Shown: positions 35,030 through 46,264 of the stretch, piece by piece
Layout: each line of letters opens with the position of its first letter
Numbering within the stretch: the stretch's first letter is position 1
NCBI GenBank assembly: GCA_027625915.1
Contig: JANTQA010000023.1
Coordinates: 16,244,001 to 16,308,000 of the forward strand
Length of the DNA stretch: 64,000 nt
Direction of reading: 5' to 3'
Source: Anaeramoeba flamelloides
Taxonomy: Eukaryota; Metamonada; Anaeramoebidae
Translations under genes and position numbers: made by a program
Notes under the pieces: model-generated
The model's database searches: none
What the model saw: only the letters and a program-made list of their open reading frames with translations
What the model was told of the DNA's origin: nothing

Positions 35030-36309
35030 CAAAGAAATGAAAAAATAAAAATATTAAAAAAAAGAAAATGAAAAATTCATCAATTATTATTGTTATAAAT
35101 GTTTGAAATGGTATCATTTTTTTTGGTTAAAATGTAAAAATCATGGTACGTTTTGTTGGTAAAATAATTAAGAAAATAGTTGTTTTTGATAACTGATAAA
35201 TTCAAAAAAATCACAAACAATTAAATGTTCAGATTTCCATTTTGGTTTAAATCTTGTAAACTCTACTTTTAAAACAGTTATTGAAAAAGAATTTTTTGAA
35301 GGAATAACTAATTTACAATGTTTCTTAACATTTGAAGTAATGAAATTCTTTAAATCAAAGACAAAGTAAAAAATTCTATAAAATGAAAAATGAAGCAAAA
35401 ATCTTCCAACATCTATTTGAATTTATCAGTATGAGATCAAATATATTGTTTTTTTTTTGAGGTTGGATAAAAACCTTTAATAAAGTTTCAAATAAAAAAA
35501 CACTGGAATCCTTACCCTCAATTTCTTTAATATTTCTTCTCTCCTTCATAAATTGTCTTTGAAAAACCAAAATTCAAATAAAATTTGGAAAAATCTTAGG
35601 GTTCCAAAACAAGTAAATGACTCAAAATTTTTTTGACAATTAATGAACGTGGGTAAAATGAATTACTGATATTAAATACAAAATTTAAGTTGTTATAAGG
35701 AATTATATCTGATAGTGAAGAATTAAAATAATATTTTTTTAGAAAAATGAATTTTTTTTTTTTTTATATGATTTTAATACAAAACTGAACCACAAAGTTC
35801 AAAAATAAGTGATATTTTTTTTATGGCAAAATTGTTCAATTACATTGATAAATATTTGATAATTATCCCCTGAAAATAAAAATGAATTGATAAATTATGT
35901 TCTTGGGTGTATTTTTTAGAACTTTCTTGGTATTCAAGTTTTTTATATAGAAATTCCAAAATAAATGATTTTTTTTTGGGAATTTTCAAGCTCAGTAGAC
36001 TTTTCAAATAATATTTTGACTAAACATAAAACACTTAATCTTTTTACTTAAAATGAATTATGGAACAAAAATTCCAAAATAAACGATTTTATTTCAATAA
36101 AAAGATCAAAAAATTATAAAAAAAATAAAAATCAAAAAAAGTATAATAATTTAAGAAACTGAAAGGCAAGAAAAACAATTTTTGTTTTGAATTTAAATAT
36201 TTTTTTTATTGAGTTTGGTAATTATTTAAGACATAATTTATTAATGAAGATATCAATTTTTAAGAATTTATAATGTCTGATAAAAATTCATTGTCTCACT
36301 TGTAAAAAT
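35030..36309. other. Region upstream of the PA28 gene, no gene supported
   Basis: AT-rich DNA. Two overlapping minus-strand frames at 35168-35398 and 35376-35570 look mildly coding (no long A/T runs) but have no recognisable domain, and their relation by splicing is unclear. The PA28 promoter should lie near 35030-35150. Confidence 0.4.
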
Positions 36310-37060
36310 TTGTAACCCAAAATAGATTTTTTTATTCTATAAAGGGGGTTTTAAAAACTTAGTATTACTAACAACAATAAATACAATACTCTCAAGATTT
36401 TTAAGATCTACAATTTTTATTATAAACCCCATTCCAAAAATTTGGACACACCCAAAATCTAAAAATAGGCAAAAAAAATCCAATTTATTATATTTTTCCA
36501 AACCTGATATAAAACCACATTTAAAGTTGGTGCGTATTAATGTTTTACTAAGTAATCATTTTAATCCAAATAAAAGAAAAAAATATAAAACGAAAAAATA
36601 AAAATCGGTGTGTCCAAAATTATCAAAGGAGTGGAACAAAAAAAGTATTAGTAAATTTGTTGAAATTTCACCAACAATTTTTAATCGATCAAATGATAAG
36701 ATACCGTCAACCAATTGTATTTGATTTTCCAATTTAACAAACCCAACACTAACCTTCTATCAAACATTGAAAAAAAAATTTCGAGATCTCACCGAAACAG
36801 ATTACGTAACCGGAAAAAAGTAAATGAAAACAAAATAAATAGAGACAAAAAATGAAATAGTTTATAAAATCAAAATTCTTTCACAATTGAATTTAAAGTT
36901 TGGTAATGAATTTCTTTCAACTTTTTAAACTGTGTCTAAAAATTTGGAATCTATTTTATTTTGAATAAACTTTATAAATAAGGAGTAAATGATAATAAAA
37001 ATTAGAAACTTATCTAACTTGAAATTTTCAATTTTATTTTCCCATGTGTTAAAAAAATAA
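36310..37060. repeat. Family C right-end fragment interrupted by element B2
   Basis: 36310-36423 and 36952-37060 together align with the right end of family C (for example 42330-42530): ACCCAAAATAGATTTTTTT, ACTAACAACAATAAATA, TCAAGATTTTTAAGA before the break and AATAAACTTTATAAATAAGG, TCTAACTTGAAATTTTCAAT after it. Confidence 0.75.
36424..36951. mobile_element. Tc1-like element family B, copy 2, nested in family C
   Basis: Reverse-complement match to 31528-32062 with ends AACCCCATTCCAAAAATTTG and ...AAAAATTTGGAATC. TA stands at both borders where the uninterrupted C sequence has a single TATATTTTAAATAAA-like site, so the TA target duplication is directly visible. Confidence 0.8.
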
Positions 37061-37184
37061 TTTATTTATTTATTTATTTTTTTTTTTTAATTGTTTATTG
37101 AAGAGTTTTAGACTAATAAGTTGAAATTATTCAATAATAAAATCTGATTAACTTTTTTCTATTTTTTCTATGACCGAATTTTCT

Positions 37185-37720
37185 TAATATTAGAAAGAAG
37201 ATTTACAATGAAAAAGATCAAGTGATTACTTGCTAATACTGAGATACTGAAATATAAAAATCTGAGTAACTTGAAAATAAATTGGATTAGAAAAGGTAAA
37301 AAATAAAAAAGTTCAAGAAAAAATTAGATTATATAGAAAAAAGATTTACAACAAATTATACCATGATACCCAAGTGAACATTCGTGATCAATTATCAACA
37401 AAATTAAATTAATCAAAAGTTGTATGATAATGATTTTGTGTATTCTTAATTTAAAAATGAAATTTTTTATTTTTATTATTAATTTTTTTTTGCTTCTTTT
37501 AAACTCTTTTTAGTTTTCTTTTAATTTTTCTTTGTAAATTTTTAATTTTGACAATTTCCACCCATTTCTTTTTTTGCTTTTTCTTTTTAAACAGAAAGAA
37601 TATTGGGTTTGTTTTCCCTTAAATATTCATGAAATATCTGATTTTATACTTTATTTTCCTTTGAGGAAATTTTAGTAAAAGATCATTTAGAACTTGTTTT
37701 ACATTTCTTCAATTATAATA
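37185..37720 (+). pseudogene. Decayed paralogue of locus S
   Basis: Aligns with the minus strand of 17570-17000 in three blocks: AAAAAGATCAAGTG...CTAATACT at 37217-37243; AAGTGAACATTC..GATCAATTATCAA at 37374-37400; and the YWVCFPLNIHEISDF-coding block at 37601-37680 preceded by TTTTTAAACAG. In this copy the donor present in copy 1 (GTAACT) reads ATTACT and the conserved RKF is followed at once by stops, so it looks non-functional, although its acceptor AG is kept where copy 1 has AT. Confidence 0.4.
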
Positions 37721-38055
37721 ATAAATTCTGATTTGGAGATTTTCAATTTAAATTTTCGTTTCTCCTTTACTCAATTACCTAAAAAAATAAAATAAAATCT
37801 TTAAAAGCTCAAAATATAACAACACCTAAATAAAAATTTCAAAAGCAAAACAAAAAATACATTTTTATAAAATAACCTTCCAACCAATTATTCTGACACT
37901 TTAAAATTTGGATTTTGAAAAAGAAAAAAAATTCTCTCATTTTTTAACCACTTTTAAAATTAATACCAAGTTGAAATTCGATCAACAAAGAACCAAAATC
38001 ACAGTTCATCCCACCCTATCACAAGATAATCTTTTTTCCCGTTTCAGGAATTGAT

Positions 38056-39272
38056 ACTTTAAGGAAGTAAGTACATTTTACCATTTTGAAAATTTTTAAT
38101 TGTGTGAACATTACTGAAAAAATATTTTTTGAGTGCCACCAGATATTGAAACTTTGAAACCAAAACACCACCCACTAGTCTATTCGTGAATGGAATCAAA
38201 GTAATTCAGAGTTGAATCTTAATTTTTTCAATTTTTTGAACATTTTTTTTTGATTCAATTTTTAGTTTTATTAAATAAAGTTTTGGATCTAGAAATGTGT
38301 TTATACCAATGATCGAAATTAACCAAACAGTAAACCAACAAAATATACCCGAAAGGGTGTGCATTTGAAACAAATATTTTCTTTTAGAAGACCAAACACG
38401 AAAGATCACCATTCCAAATAAATTTGTTGAAATCAAGAATGAAAAAAAAAAAAATTGATAAAAGCCTATTTTGAAGATTGGTTTTTCTTTATCTTCTTAC
38501 TTTGCTTGAATACAAACTATTTTTTTCCTTAAATTTCTCGCCCCATTACTATTTATTATTATTTTTAAAAAACATTTTTTTACAAATTTGCTTTCAAAAT
38601 TCAATTTTAAAATATTTTTCTCAAACCAAGCCAAAACGAGGAATACTATTTCAAAAATTAAAATAAAGGAGTTGAATTCTTGGAATCAAAAAACCATTAC
38701 AAAAGATTCAAATCAAAATAATTCAGAAATTCAATACAAATTTCAATCACATTCAAAATTTTTTTGAGTTCTCATTTTAATGGACAATAAATAATTATAA
38801 ATCAAACGAATTTGTCCAATAAACCCTCATTCTCAAGAAGAATTAAAAAAATCTCTGATTTTCTGAACCCAAACCAGAATTAGATGACATAAATGAAAAT
38901 AGGATTTTTAAATTCATTTTGGAAATTCTTTCCAAATAAACAGTAATTTGTTTATCAAAAATTTTCCAATTAAAATTTTTTCATAAAGAATTAAAAATAA
39001 AACCAAATAAAGAATAAGTAATTGTGTAAAATTTTATAGATAAGATCAAGTAATAAATGATTTTTATTTATTTTTTTTTGATCACTTTTTTAATTTTTTT
39101 GATTTGCGTTTTTTTGTTGGTATGAAAATATCTATTCCTAGAATATATTCCACTCTAGTATTTAGGAAAATATCAATGTATTTGGCTATTGAAATGATTT
39201 GAATAATTCAGTTTTACATAAATGGTGGCACTCAAAAAATGAAAAATGTACTTACCCCCTTAATTTTATCAA
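38056..39272. mobile_element. 1.2-kb inverted-repeat element P
   Basis: The left end (AAGGAAGTAAGTACATTT, then TTTTTGAGTGCCACCA at 38130-38145) and the right end (inverse: TGGTGGCACTCAAAAAATGA and AAATGTACTTACCCCCTT) form interrupted terminal inverted repeats of about 90 bp. Inside on the minus strand a 76-codon frame at 38206-38436 encodes a hydrophobic peptide (HTLSGIFCWFTVWLISIIG) that I cannot assign. Largest TIR element in the window. Confidence 0.55.
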
Positions 39273-39734
39273 AAAAAAATTATCAAAAAATTGTATTTCG
39301 TTACCAGATATTACATAATATCTTTTTCATAAATTAAATACGCTAATGAAAATAAATTCCTTAAAATACGTAACAAAAATTACACTAATAAATATAGATA
39401 AAAAAAAATCTGATATTAAAAAATGGAACAATATCTTTTGATTTTGAAATGGCATTTTCTGTTTCCATTCGGTGTATTAAATAAAAATTAGGGTCTTTGT
39501 TTGCATTTTTTTTTTATTTGGGAATAGAAATTACGGAAAATCACTGATGATATATTAAAAAAAAAACTAAATATCTAAAAGTATAACTTTATGTTATCTT
39601 GTATGACTTGAATTTCTAAAGTTTTTATTTGTGGGTGTCTCTAAATTATTCCCATTTTTTGAGAAACAGAAAAAAAAAATAAGAAAATAATATGCTTGCA
39701 AAAGGAAAACAAAAAGATGATTTCTGGTAAAGAT

Positions 39735-40799
39735 TTATCTGTATCTTCTTAAAGAAAGGGTATTTCTTCTTTTCCAATCACCTCTTCTTGATGGTCTTAA
39801 TTTTTTGACGTTTCTGTTTTTGTATCTAAGTCCTCTATATTTTCTACCGGATGATGTCAATCCTCTGGCTTCTCTGTGTTTCATTGTTGGTCTTGTGATC
39901 CAATTGATTCTTGGGTCCTTTTGGATTGTGATATGGTTTGGATCAACAAGAATGACTTCATAGTATCTATATGTACCACATTCATTAATCCAATAACTAT
40001 TTAATACTCGTAAGTTTCCACAAACTTTACCAACTCTATATTCAGCAATTGATCTGTTTTAAAAAAAATTATTAATTTGAAAAGTTTGTTGTTTTTGATT
40101 TGATAAATTAAAAAAAGGAAATAAAAAAAGAAAAGAAATTAAGAACATTTTTTAGAAAATCGAAACAAAAAGGATCTTTTTTTTAATAATTGCTTGAATG
40201 AAATACTGTTTTTTTTGTTTGACTTGAATTGGTTTTTGTTTTTGAGACAAGAACAATCAAATTAATTAAAAAAAAAAAAAAATAAAATGGAAATTAATAA
40301 AAAGCAACAAAAAGTAATTACAAAAAAAATAAAATAAAAAAGAAAAAGAAAGTGTTACTTGAAGTTTTTTTGATGTTTCATTTTTCTAACACCATGGTTT
40401 GTTGGTTTACCCATGATTCTACCTTTTTTAACATGTCTCTTTCTTCCACCTCTTCTTACTCTGACTCTGTAAATCACATACCCTTGTTTTGCTTTATAGC
40501 CAAGCATTCTTGCTTTTTCTGGTCTTGATGGTCTTGATGCTCTGTGGATGGCTGGTAATTGTCTAAGTTGCCATGCTCTTTTGTTTTGGTAAAAATAGAT
40601 TACAAATTAACCAAGCAAAAAGGTAAAGAAAAGAAAAGAAAATTAAAAGGGGATTAACAAAAGATCCAAAAGAAAAAATCAAAATAAAGCACAAAGAAAA
40701 AGACAAAATTTGTATGAATTACCGAACACGAAGAAGATATCTTACGACATCACTTTGTTTTTTTCTGTATAATTCTTGGACGTATTTATATGCACCCAT
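39735..40799 (-). CDS. RPL15: Large ribosomal subunit protein eL15
   Basis: Three exons: 40799-40723, 40577-40359 and 40053-39735; introns of 145 bp (donor GTAATT) and 305 bp (donor GTAACA, acceptor AAAACAG), both in phase 2. The joined product is 204 residues, exactly the length of human eL15, and collinear with it: [18 protein letters not shown] at the start, RLLRVR-like [20 protein letters not shown] across the first junction, [63 protein letters not shown], and [11 protein letters not shown] at the end. It binds 28S rRNA in the 60S core of cytosolic ribosomes. None of these exons stands out as a long ORF, so the gene is easily missed. It is single, with no neighbouring ribosomal gene in the window. 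Confidence 0.98.
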
Positions 40800-41149
40800 T
40801 AGAAAAAGATATTAAAAGAATATTAAAAAAAATGATTCATAATTGTGAAAAGAATTGTTTTTTAAGGTTCATGTTACCTTCATGGAATGTTTTGATATTT
40901 CTAGTTGATAAAAATTAACCACCTTCACAATATTTAACCTTACTGATTTTGGAAATATTTATAATGACCTTTGAATTAAAAATGGGAAATATTTTTGACC
41001 CACTTTTTAATATCCTTTTTTAAAGACTAACATAAACTTGATTTATTACTTCACTGAAAACTCTATTTCTAAATGAAAAAAATCAAAAAGAAGTGAATTT
41101 TTTCCAATTTATAAACTGTTTTCAGAAAAAAATGTGCCTTCGGCCAACA
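40800..41149. other. Intergenic upstream of eL15
   Basis: AT-rich. Probable eL15 promoter region near 40800-40870. A palindromic AAAAAATTTTTTTC...AAAAAAAATT stretch around 41165 begins the next repeat. Confidence 0.5.
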
Positions 41150-42545
41150 ACCCTTCACATTCCAAAAAAAATTTTTTCAAAAAAAAATTAAAAATTTGCG
41201 AATTTTACAATTTTTGATAACTTCAATTATAATAAACACTAATGGTTAATAAAAGATCTTGGATCAAAAAATATTTTTAAAAGATATTTTACAATTTAAG
41301 TTGGAAAATCCAAATTTCGAGTAATATTTTTTTTTAATTTAATAGTTAAAAATTTGAATATTTTTTTTTCTTCTAGCTAAGAAGTCGTTTTATTATATTT
41401 TAAAAGTATTTTAAATCTGATGAATATCTTTCAAATTGGTATAAAATAATTTCGAGGAATAAAGAAATTATTTGATCTTTTAAATTGGAAAAAATATTAA
41501 ATTTTGATTTTCCTGAGGTTTTTTTTAATTTTTGAAATAAACGGAAATTTTAATAAATATTCTGTTTTTTTCAAAAAATAAAAAAAAACACTGTTACGTT
41601 TTCCAGAATTTAAAAGAATAGAGAAATATCAAAGATTTTACTCAATTCTTTTGAATCCTGAAAAGGTACCATTAGGTTTTTTTGAGTTTTCTGTTTATGT
41701 ATTAATCTGTGAGATTTTCTAGGTTTTCTTGAGGTTTTCTATTTTATTTGTGAAGTGTTCTAGGTTTTTTTTACTTTTGAAAGAAAAAGAAAATTTTTAT
41801 AAATTTTCTGTTTATTTAAAAAAGTAAAAAAAACTTAACGAAAATCTAATGATTTTTTAAATAAATAGAAAAATCAAAAAAACCTAACCTAAATTGATAG
41901 ATTTCACAAATAAAACACAAAACCTCAAAAAATAACGTCGTTAGATTTTTTTTAATTTTAGAAATTAAAAAAAACATTGTTACTCTACGTCGCTTGGTGA
42001 ATTCTGGAAAAGATAGGCACTATAAAGCACTTGACGGCTCTTTCTCAAACTCTTTTCGTTAGGTTTTCAAACATTTAAAAGAATAGAGTTAAATCTATGG
42101 AATTTTCTCTATTCTTTTAATTTCTAAAAGAAAAAAAACCTAGGCACTCTAGGCACTTTATGGTGCTCTAAGAACTCTTTCAATATTTATCATCAGTTAT
42201 TTTTTTTTCCCCATATTTGGTTTTTTTTATGATGAGAGAAGGTTTACAAAACTATTAGTTATTATCTCTTCAGAAAAATATCCTAAAGTTAAGCTAGGAA
42301 AAATTCATTGTTATATTCATTTAATAATTTTTACCCCAAAATAGACTTTTTTTTCTTGGCAAGAGTTTTTAAAAATCTTGATAGTATTAACAACAATAAA
42401 TAAATAACCCAAAGATTTTTAAGAACTGGAATGTTGATTATATTTTAAATAAAATCTTTTATAAATAAGGATGAAATGATAGTTGTAGTAATAGATTTGT
42501 CTAACTTGGGGTTTTCAATTTTATTGTTTCATACTGTTGTGTCAA
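41150..42545. repeat. Dispersed repeat family C, copy 2
   Basis: Full-length unit without an insertion. The left part (GATAACTTCAATTATAATAA), central palindromic island (41515-42185) and right part (ACCCCAAAATAGACTTTTTT...GAACTGGAATGTTGATTATA) all match copies at 2180-3540 and 60680-61990. The island contains TTTTATTTGTGAAGTGTTCTA, its complement around 41890-41920, and GGCACTCTAGGCACTTTATGG. No coding frame. Confidence 0.75.
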
Positions 42546-42800
42546 AATAAAATCAGTACTTTTTTTCTTCTTGTTCAAATACAACATCAATTTCATCACT
42601 CAGTTGTGTACAAGCCCAATCCATTTTGAAGGTAAACACCATTTATATTTTCAGTTAAAATTGTAATGTTTGAAGTAATATATGAATTTACAAAAATTGT
42701 TTTTTATTTTTTTACGAATTGTCTACGATAACGTCAATTATTTCCTTATAAAGGTTTTTTTATGTTTTTTTTTGTTGCTTTCTTTTCTTTTTCTTTTTTT
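42546..42800. repeat. Dispersed repeat family T, copy 2
   Basis: Aligns with 5250-5460 and 50290-50480 (TTTTTTTCTTCTTGT..A, ATTTTGAAGGTAAA, ATATTTTCAG). It follows directly on family C here, so T may be part of a longer composite unit. Confidence 0.45.
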
Positions 42801-43230
42801 TTTTTCAACCAATAAAACGATTCGAAATTGACAAATCGGGTACATATTTTTTTTCTACATTTTTAAATGTTTTGTCAGTAATCACAAACAGTAAGAGGAC
42901 ATTCGATACCCACTTCAAAATAACCAAAAAAAAAAAAAAAAAAAAATATTTTTACCAAAAATTAATTTAATTTTTTATTCACTAAATCAGAATTTTCACT
43001 CATTAAAAATTTTAATATTTGTTTTTGAAAAAGAATTCTTTAATTTGTTCATAATTAATAAAAATAAATATTAATAATTCTTTTTATTATTTTTTAAAAA
43101 TTTTGTGAGAAATGATTTATTTTGCAAAATGAGATTAAAGAGAAAAAAGAAATAAAAATGGAAAATTAAAAATACAAACAAATCATGTTAAAAATTAAAT
43201 TTCACAATTTCTTTTCTTTTATTATTTTTG
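42801..43230. other. Downstream of the DHHC gene, no feature seen
   Basis: AT-rich with a 22-A run at 42929-42947. Presumed 3' UTR and terminator of the DHHC gene near 43100-43230. Confidence 0.45.
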
Positions 43231-43820
43231 TTATAAATCGATTGTTTTAAATGAATATCCATCTGATTCCATTCCAATATTTAAAGGAAGAAACCAGAAA
43301 AACCAATATTTACCCAAAGCTTGTTTATAATTCTTCCAACATCCAAGGTTATAATTATTGATGAATTCTTCCCCATCTTTGATTTCATTTTGTTTTTGAA
43401 GATTTTCTAGCCAAGACAAATTTTTTGAAATCAAATATATATGTGTTATTAAGATTTTCCCCAAGAAAAAGAAAAACATTAACGATAAAATTCCTGTAAA
43501 AACAGACAAGAAAATTAATTTCACTTCAACAACACCAAAAAAATAATAGAATAATATGATAATGGTTAAAATTGAATTTAGTGTAAAATAAAATAGTGAT
43601 AACATGAAAAATTTGTAATTGTGAATCGCTACAAAAGTTCCAACTAAAAAGCAAATATGATCGGCTTTTAAGATCAATGCATGAAATGTTTCTGAATACC
43701 GAGATCTTGGCGGCCTTGGGCCCTCTCTCCATATATTATGCTGTTCTTTTCCAATGGGGAAGTCATATAAACCTGGTGGGATACCTTCGTTTTCTTCCCG
43801 ATAAGAAATTGGTACAAAGC
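43231..43820 (-). CDS. DHHC-type palmitoyltransferase, exon 2 (degenerate DHHC domain, TM3-4, PaCCT)
   Basis: Starts after acceptor TTTGCAAAG at 43821, with a perfect TACTAAC branch site about 45 bases upstream. It encodes residues 169-364: G-FVPISYREENEGIPPG, the CRD remnant PRPPRSRYSETFHALILK at 203-220, ADHICFLVGTF at 221-231, HNYKFFML, two membrane segments, ITHIYLISKNLSWLE (the TTxE region, here SWLE) and the C-terminal PaCCT motif NLGCWKNYKQALGKY plus ESDGYSF. In active family members the CRD reads (C-x2-C)-x-RPPRSHHC-x2-C-x2-C-...-DHHCPW-x3-C. Here the first Cys pair is absent, HC becomes YS, the next two Cys are Phe and Leu, DHHC is DHIC, PW is FL and the last Cys is Phe. Frame and length are intact. 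Probably a pseudoenzyme or a zinc-free variant; Cys225 remains. Confidence 0.9.
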
Positions 43821-44182
43821 CTTTGCAAATGTTACGTTATTGATATGAAAAAATGTACAAGGGGTTAGTACAATAAAAGTTATATACAGGTATAAAAAAT
43901 TATTAAAATATTGGTAATAAAGAAATAAAATAAATACAAAATTCGTTTTGGAATATTTTATGATCAATAAAATTTTGATTTAAAATAAACAAAAAAAAAT
44001 AAATAAAATAATAATATTCTCGTAAAAAATAATTCAAAACCTTTTTGAATCTTTAATTATTACCAAAATATGATTTTTTTATTATTATTATTGTTGGGTA
44101 AGAAGTGCAAATTGCATTTGAGATATCTGTTTAAATTTCCATTCAGCAATTCAAGACATAAAATCATCGATTACACAATTAT

Positions 44183-44360
44183 TAAGGGACTAATCTCTAT
44201 TAAATTTTTTTACCTAAATTTAATAGAGATTGAGAAAATTTTTTGTCAATTACTAAGATTTGAAAACCCTGTTTATTTTCAATATTAAGAATATTCCGAG
44301 ATAATAAATCCTTATTTAGAAATTGGTCAAAAAAAAAATAATAGAGACTAGTCCCTTAAT
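44183..44360. mobile_element. Palindromic MITE E, copy 1
   Basis: TTAAGGGACTAATCTCTATT at the left is mirrored by AATAGAGACTAGTCCCTTAA at the right, 178 bp in all. Copy 2 (51121-51504) carries a nested D element and a fragment is at 47596-47655. Confidence 0.75.
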
Positions 44361-45149
44361 AAACAAAAATAATTTTAAATTATCCTAATATGTTTTTTTT
44401 TTTTATTTTTTTGTAAATATTTTTAAAACTTTCGTTTTTCAATTAACCAATGAAAATTTTTTATTTTGGTTTGCCAAATTGGGTTTGAGAACAAATAGTT
44501 GAAAAAAATATAAAACTTCAAAACCCTAATAAAAAATTCAATGTCAGAAAATTATACCACATGTACTAAGTTATTGCATCTATATCACACTACCTAGCAT
44601 GAGCAATAAAATTTTATCAAGCATGATACTAAGATTAATATAAAAAATATAATATATGCTAAATGATATATACAATAGATACCACAATGGGGTATGTCAT
44701 TTTTTTCTGAGTTGGTAAACTTTGATTGTGTTGCAGGGTTGTGTCACATGTCTGTCTCACTGTAATAGAGAATTATTTTTATTAGGTAATCAACATAAAC
44801 CAAAATTATTTAATTAAAGTTAAATCTCCCTTATTAAACGTTTAGAGAAAATTAAACATTTGATTGTAAAGAATCTATCAAAACAAATTCAAACAAAAAA
44901 TAAAAAAAAAATCAACGCAATAAACAAAAAAGATAATATCTCTACAAGACCTATTGTTAATAATGATCAGTTTTTGAATTATTCAAGAGATTTTTTCATT
45001 AGATCTCTCCAATTAAGATCGGTTCTGAAATTATAAAATAATATCATTATGGATATGGTATTCCTACCCATTTCTCATTTTTTTTTCTTTTTTTCCCATC
45101 TGTCTTCATTTCTTATCATATAAACTTTGTTTCAGATAAAAGTAAATAA

Positions 45150-45660
45150 AAATTTTCAAATATCAATTATTTTTGATAATTTACCTTTAAAGAGCAAATA
45201 AGAAATAAGTAGAATTATAAACATCAAAGAATAGTTGATACCTGAATTAAATAAAACTAATTAATCAATAGATTTTGTTAAAAATTGAAAAACTGTTATT
45301 CTAAGGAACCTATTGAAAAAAAAAGCAATTTCCATTTTGATCTCTTATTGGAAATCAAAGAAAATTCCGATAGAAATAAAAGTGATATTTCTCAAATTAT
45401 TCCTACTGTTTCAGTAATCTTAGAATAACACTTTCTTGGCAATGACTATAGGTCTTGCAATAAAAAAAAAAAATTGTAAAATAACTAGGTTAAAAAAAGA
45501 TCGAAAAAAAAAAAATTATGAATGAATTAGGTTTTAAAAACTATCTCGAAAAATGAGAAAAGTAAGACTAAATGATATCAATTTTTCAAATTTCCAAAAA
45601 TAAATTTTTTCAACTAATATCCATTCAAAGCCTTTGGAAAAACACATGTGTTTCACTCAC
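45150..45660. repeat. Dispersed repeat K, copy 1
   Basis: Aligns with 62480-62955 in the same orientation: AATAAGAAATAAGT, ACATCAAAGAATAGTTGATA, TACTGTTTCAGTAA, ATAGAATAA-like blocks. No coding frame; class unknown. Confidence 0.6.
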
Positions 45661-45692
45661 CACAACTGGGATCCTTTGACTGGAAAATGGTT

Positions 45693-45726
<34 letters not shown>
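45661..45726. repeat. TA microsatellite
   Basis: About 14 TA units at 45698-45726, ending exactly where element B3 begins, which fits a TA-targeting insertion. Confidence 0.8.
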
Positions 45727-45728
<2 letters not shown>

Positions 45729-46257
45729 AATCCAAAATTTTTAACACTCCAAAATTCAATTTTTGAAAAAAAAATATTATTTAATCAATTCTCAGTAAAA
45801 TACCAAATTAGAATCATTCACTAATTAGAAATGTGAATAATTGTTTATAAATTACAATACTAACAAAAAAAAATAAATAATTATCAATACTAATAAATTA
45901 TAGGTGTGTTAAAAATTTTGGATAAGGATAGAACAAAAAAGGCCTTGTAAACTTTGTTTAAATTCTAATTTAAGAATTATTGAACGATCAAATGGCTAGA
46001 TACCATCCAGTAATTTTATTTGAGTTCTTATGTTTTTAAGAACTTTAGCATAATATAATATTAACTGTTCGAAAAAATATTTCGATCCCAACAAAGCAAG
46101 TTACGTAATTCAAAAAATTAAATGAAAACAAAAAACTAAAAGATGAAAAAATGATTTTCATATTTTCCAAAAATCAAAATTATTTCTAATTCGAATGATT
46201 TGTATTGTTCTGATTCTTTTAACTGCTTTCACTGTTTGTAAAATTTTGAATTTTAGT
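45727..46257. mobile_element. Tc1-like element family B, copy 3
   Basis: Ends CCAATCCAAAATTTTTAACA and ...AAAATTTTGAATTTTAG are inverted repeats. The interior aligns with 60868-61396 (ATTCACTAATTAGAAATGTG; TACGTAATTCAAAAAATT; AAAGATGAAAAAATGATTTT). Non-coding now. Confidence 0.75.
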
Positions 46258-46264
46258 TTATATA

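Noticed and set aside
35168-35570. Two overlapping minus-strand frames just upstream of PA28
   Set aside because: No recognisable domain, non-ATG start in one, no convincing splice pair; kept only as a note on the intergenic region.
43674-43967. 97-codon minus-strand frame upstream of the DHHC exon
   Set aside because: It overlaps the branch site, acceptor and exon start in a different frame; the family match lies in the other frame.
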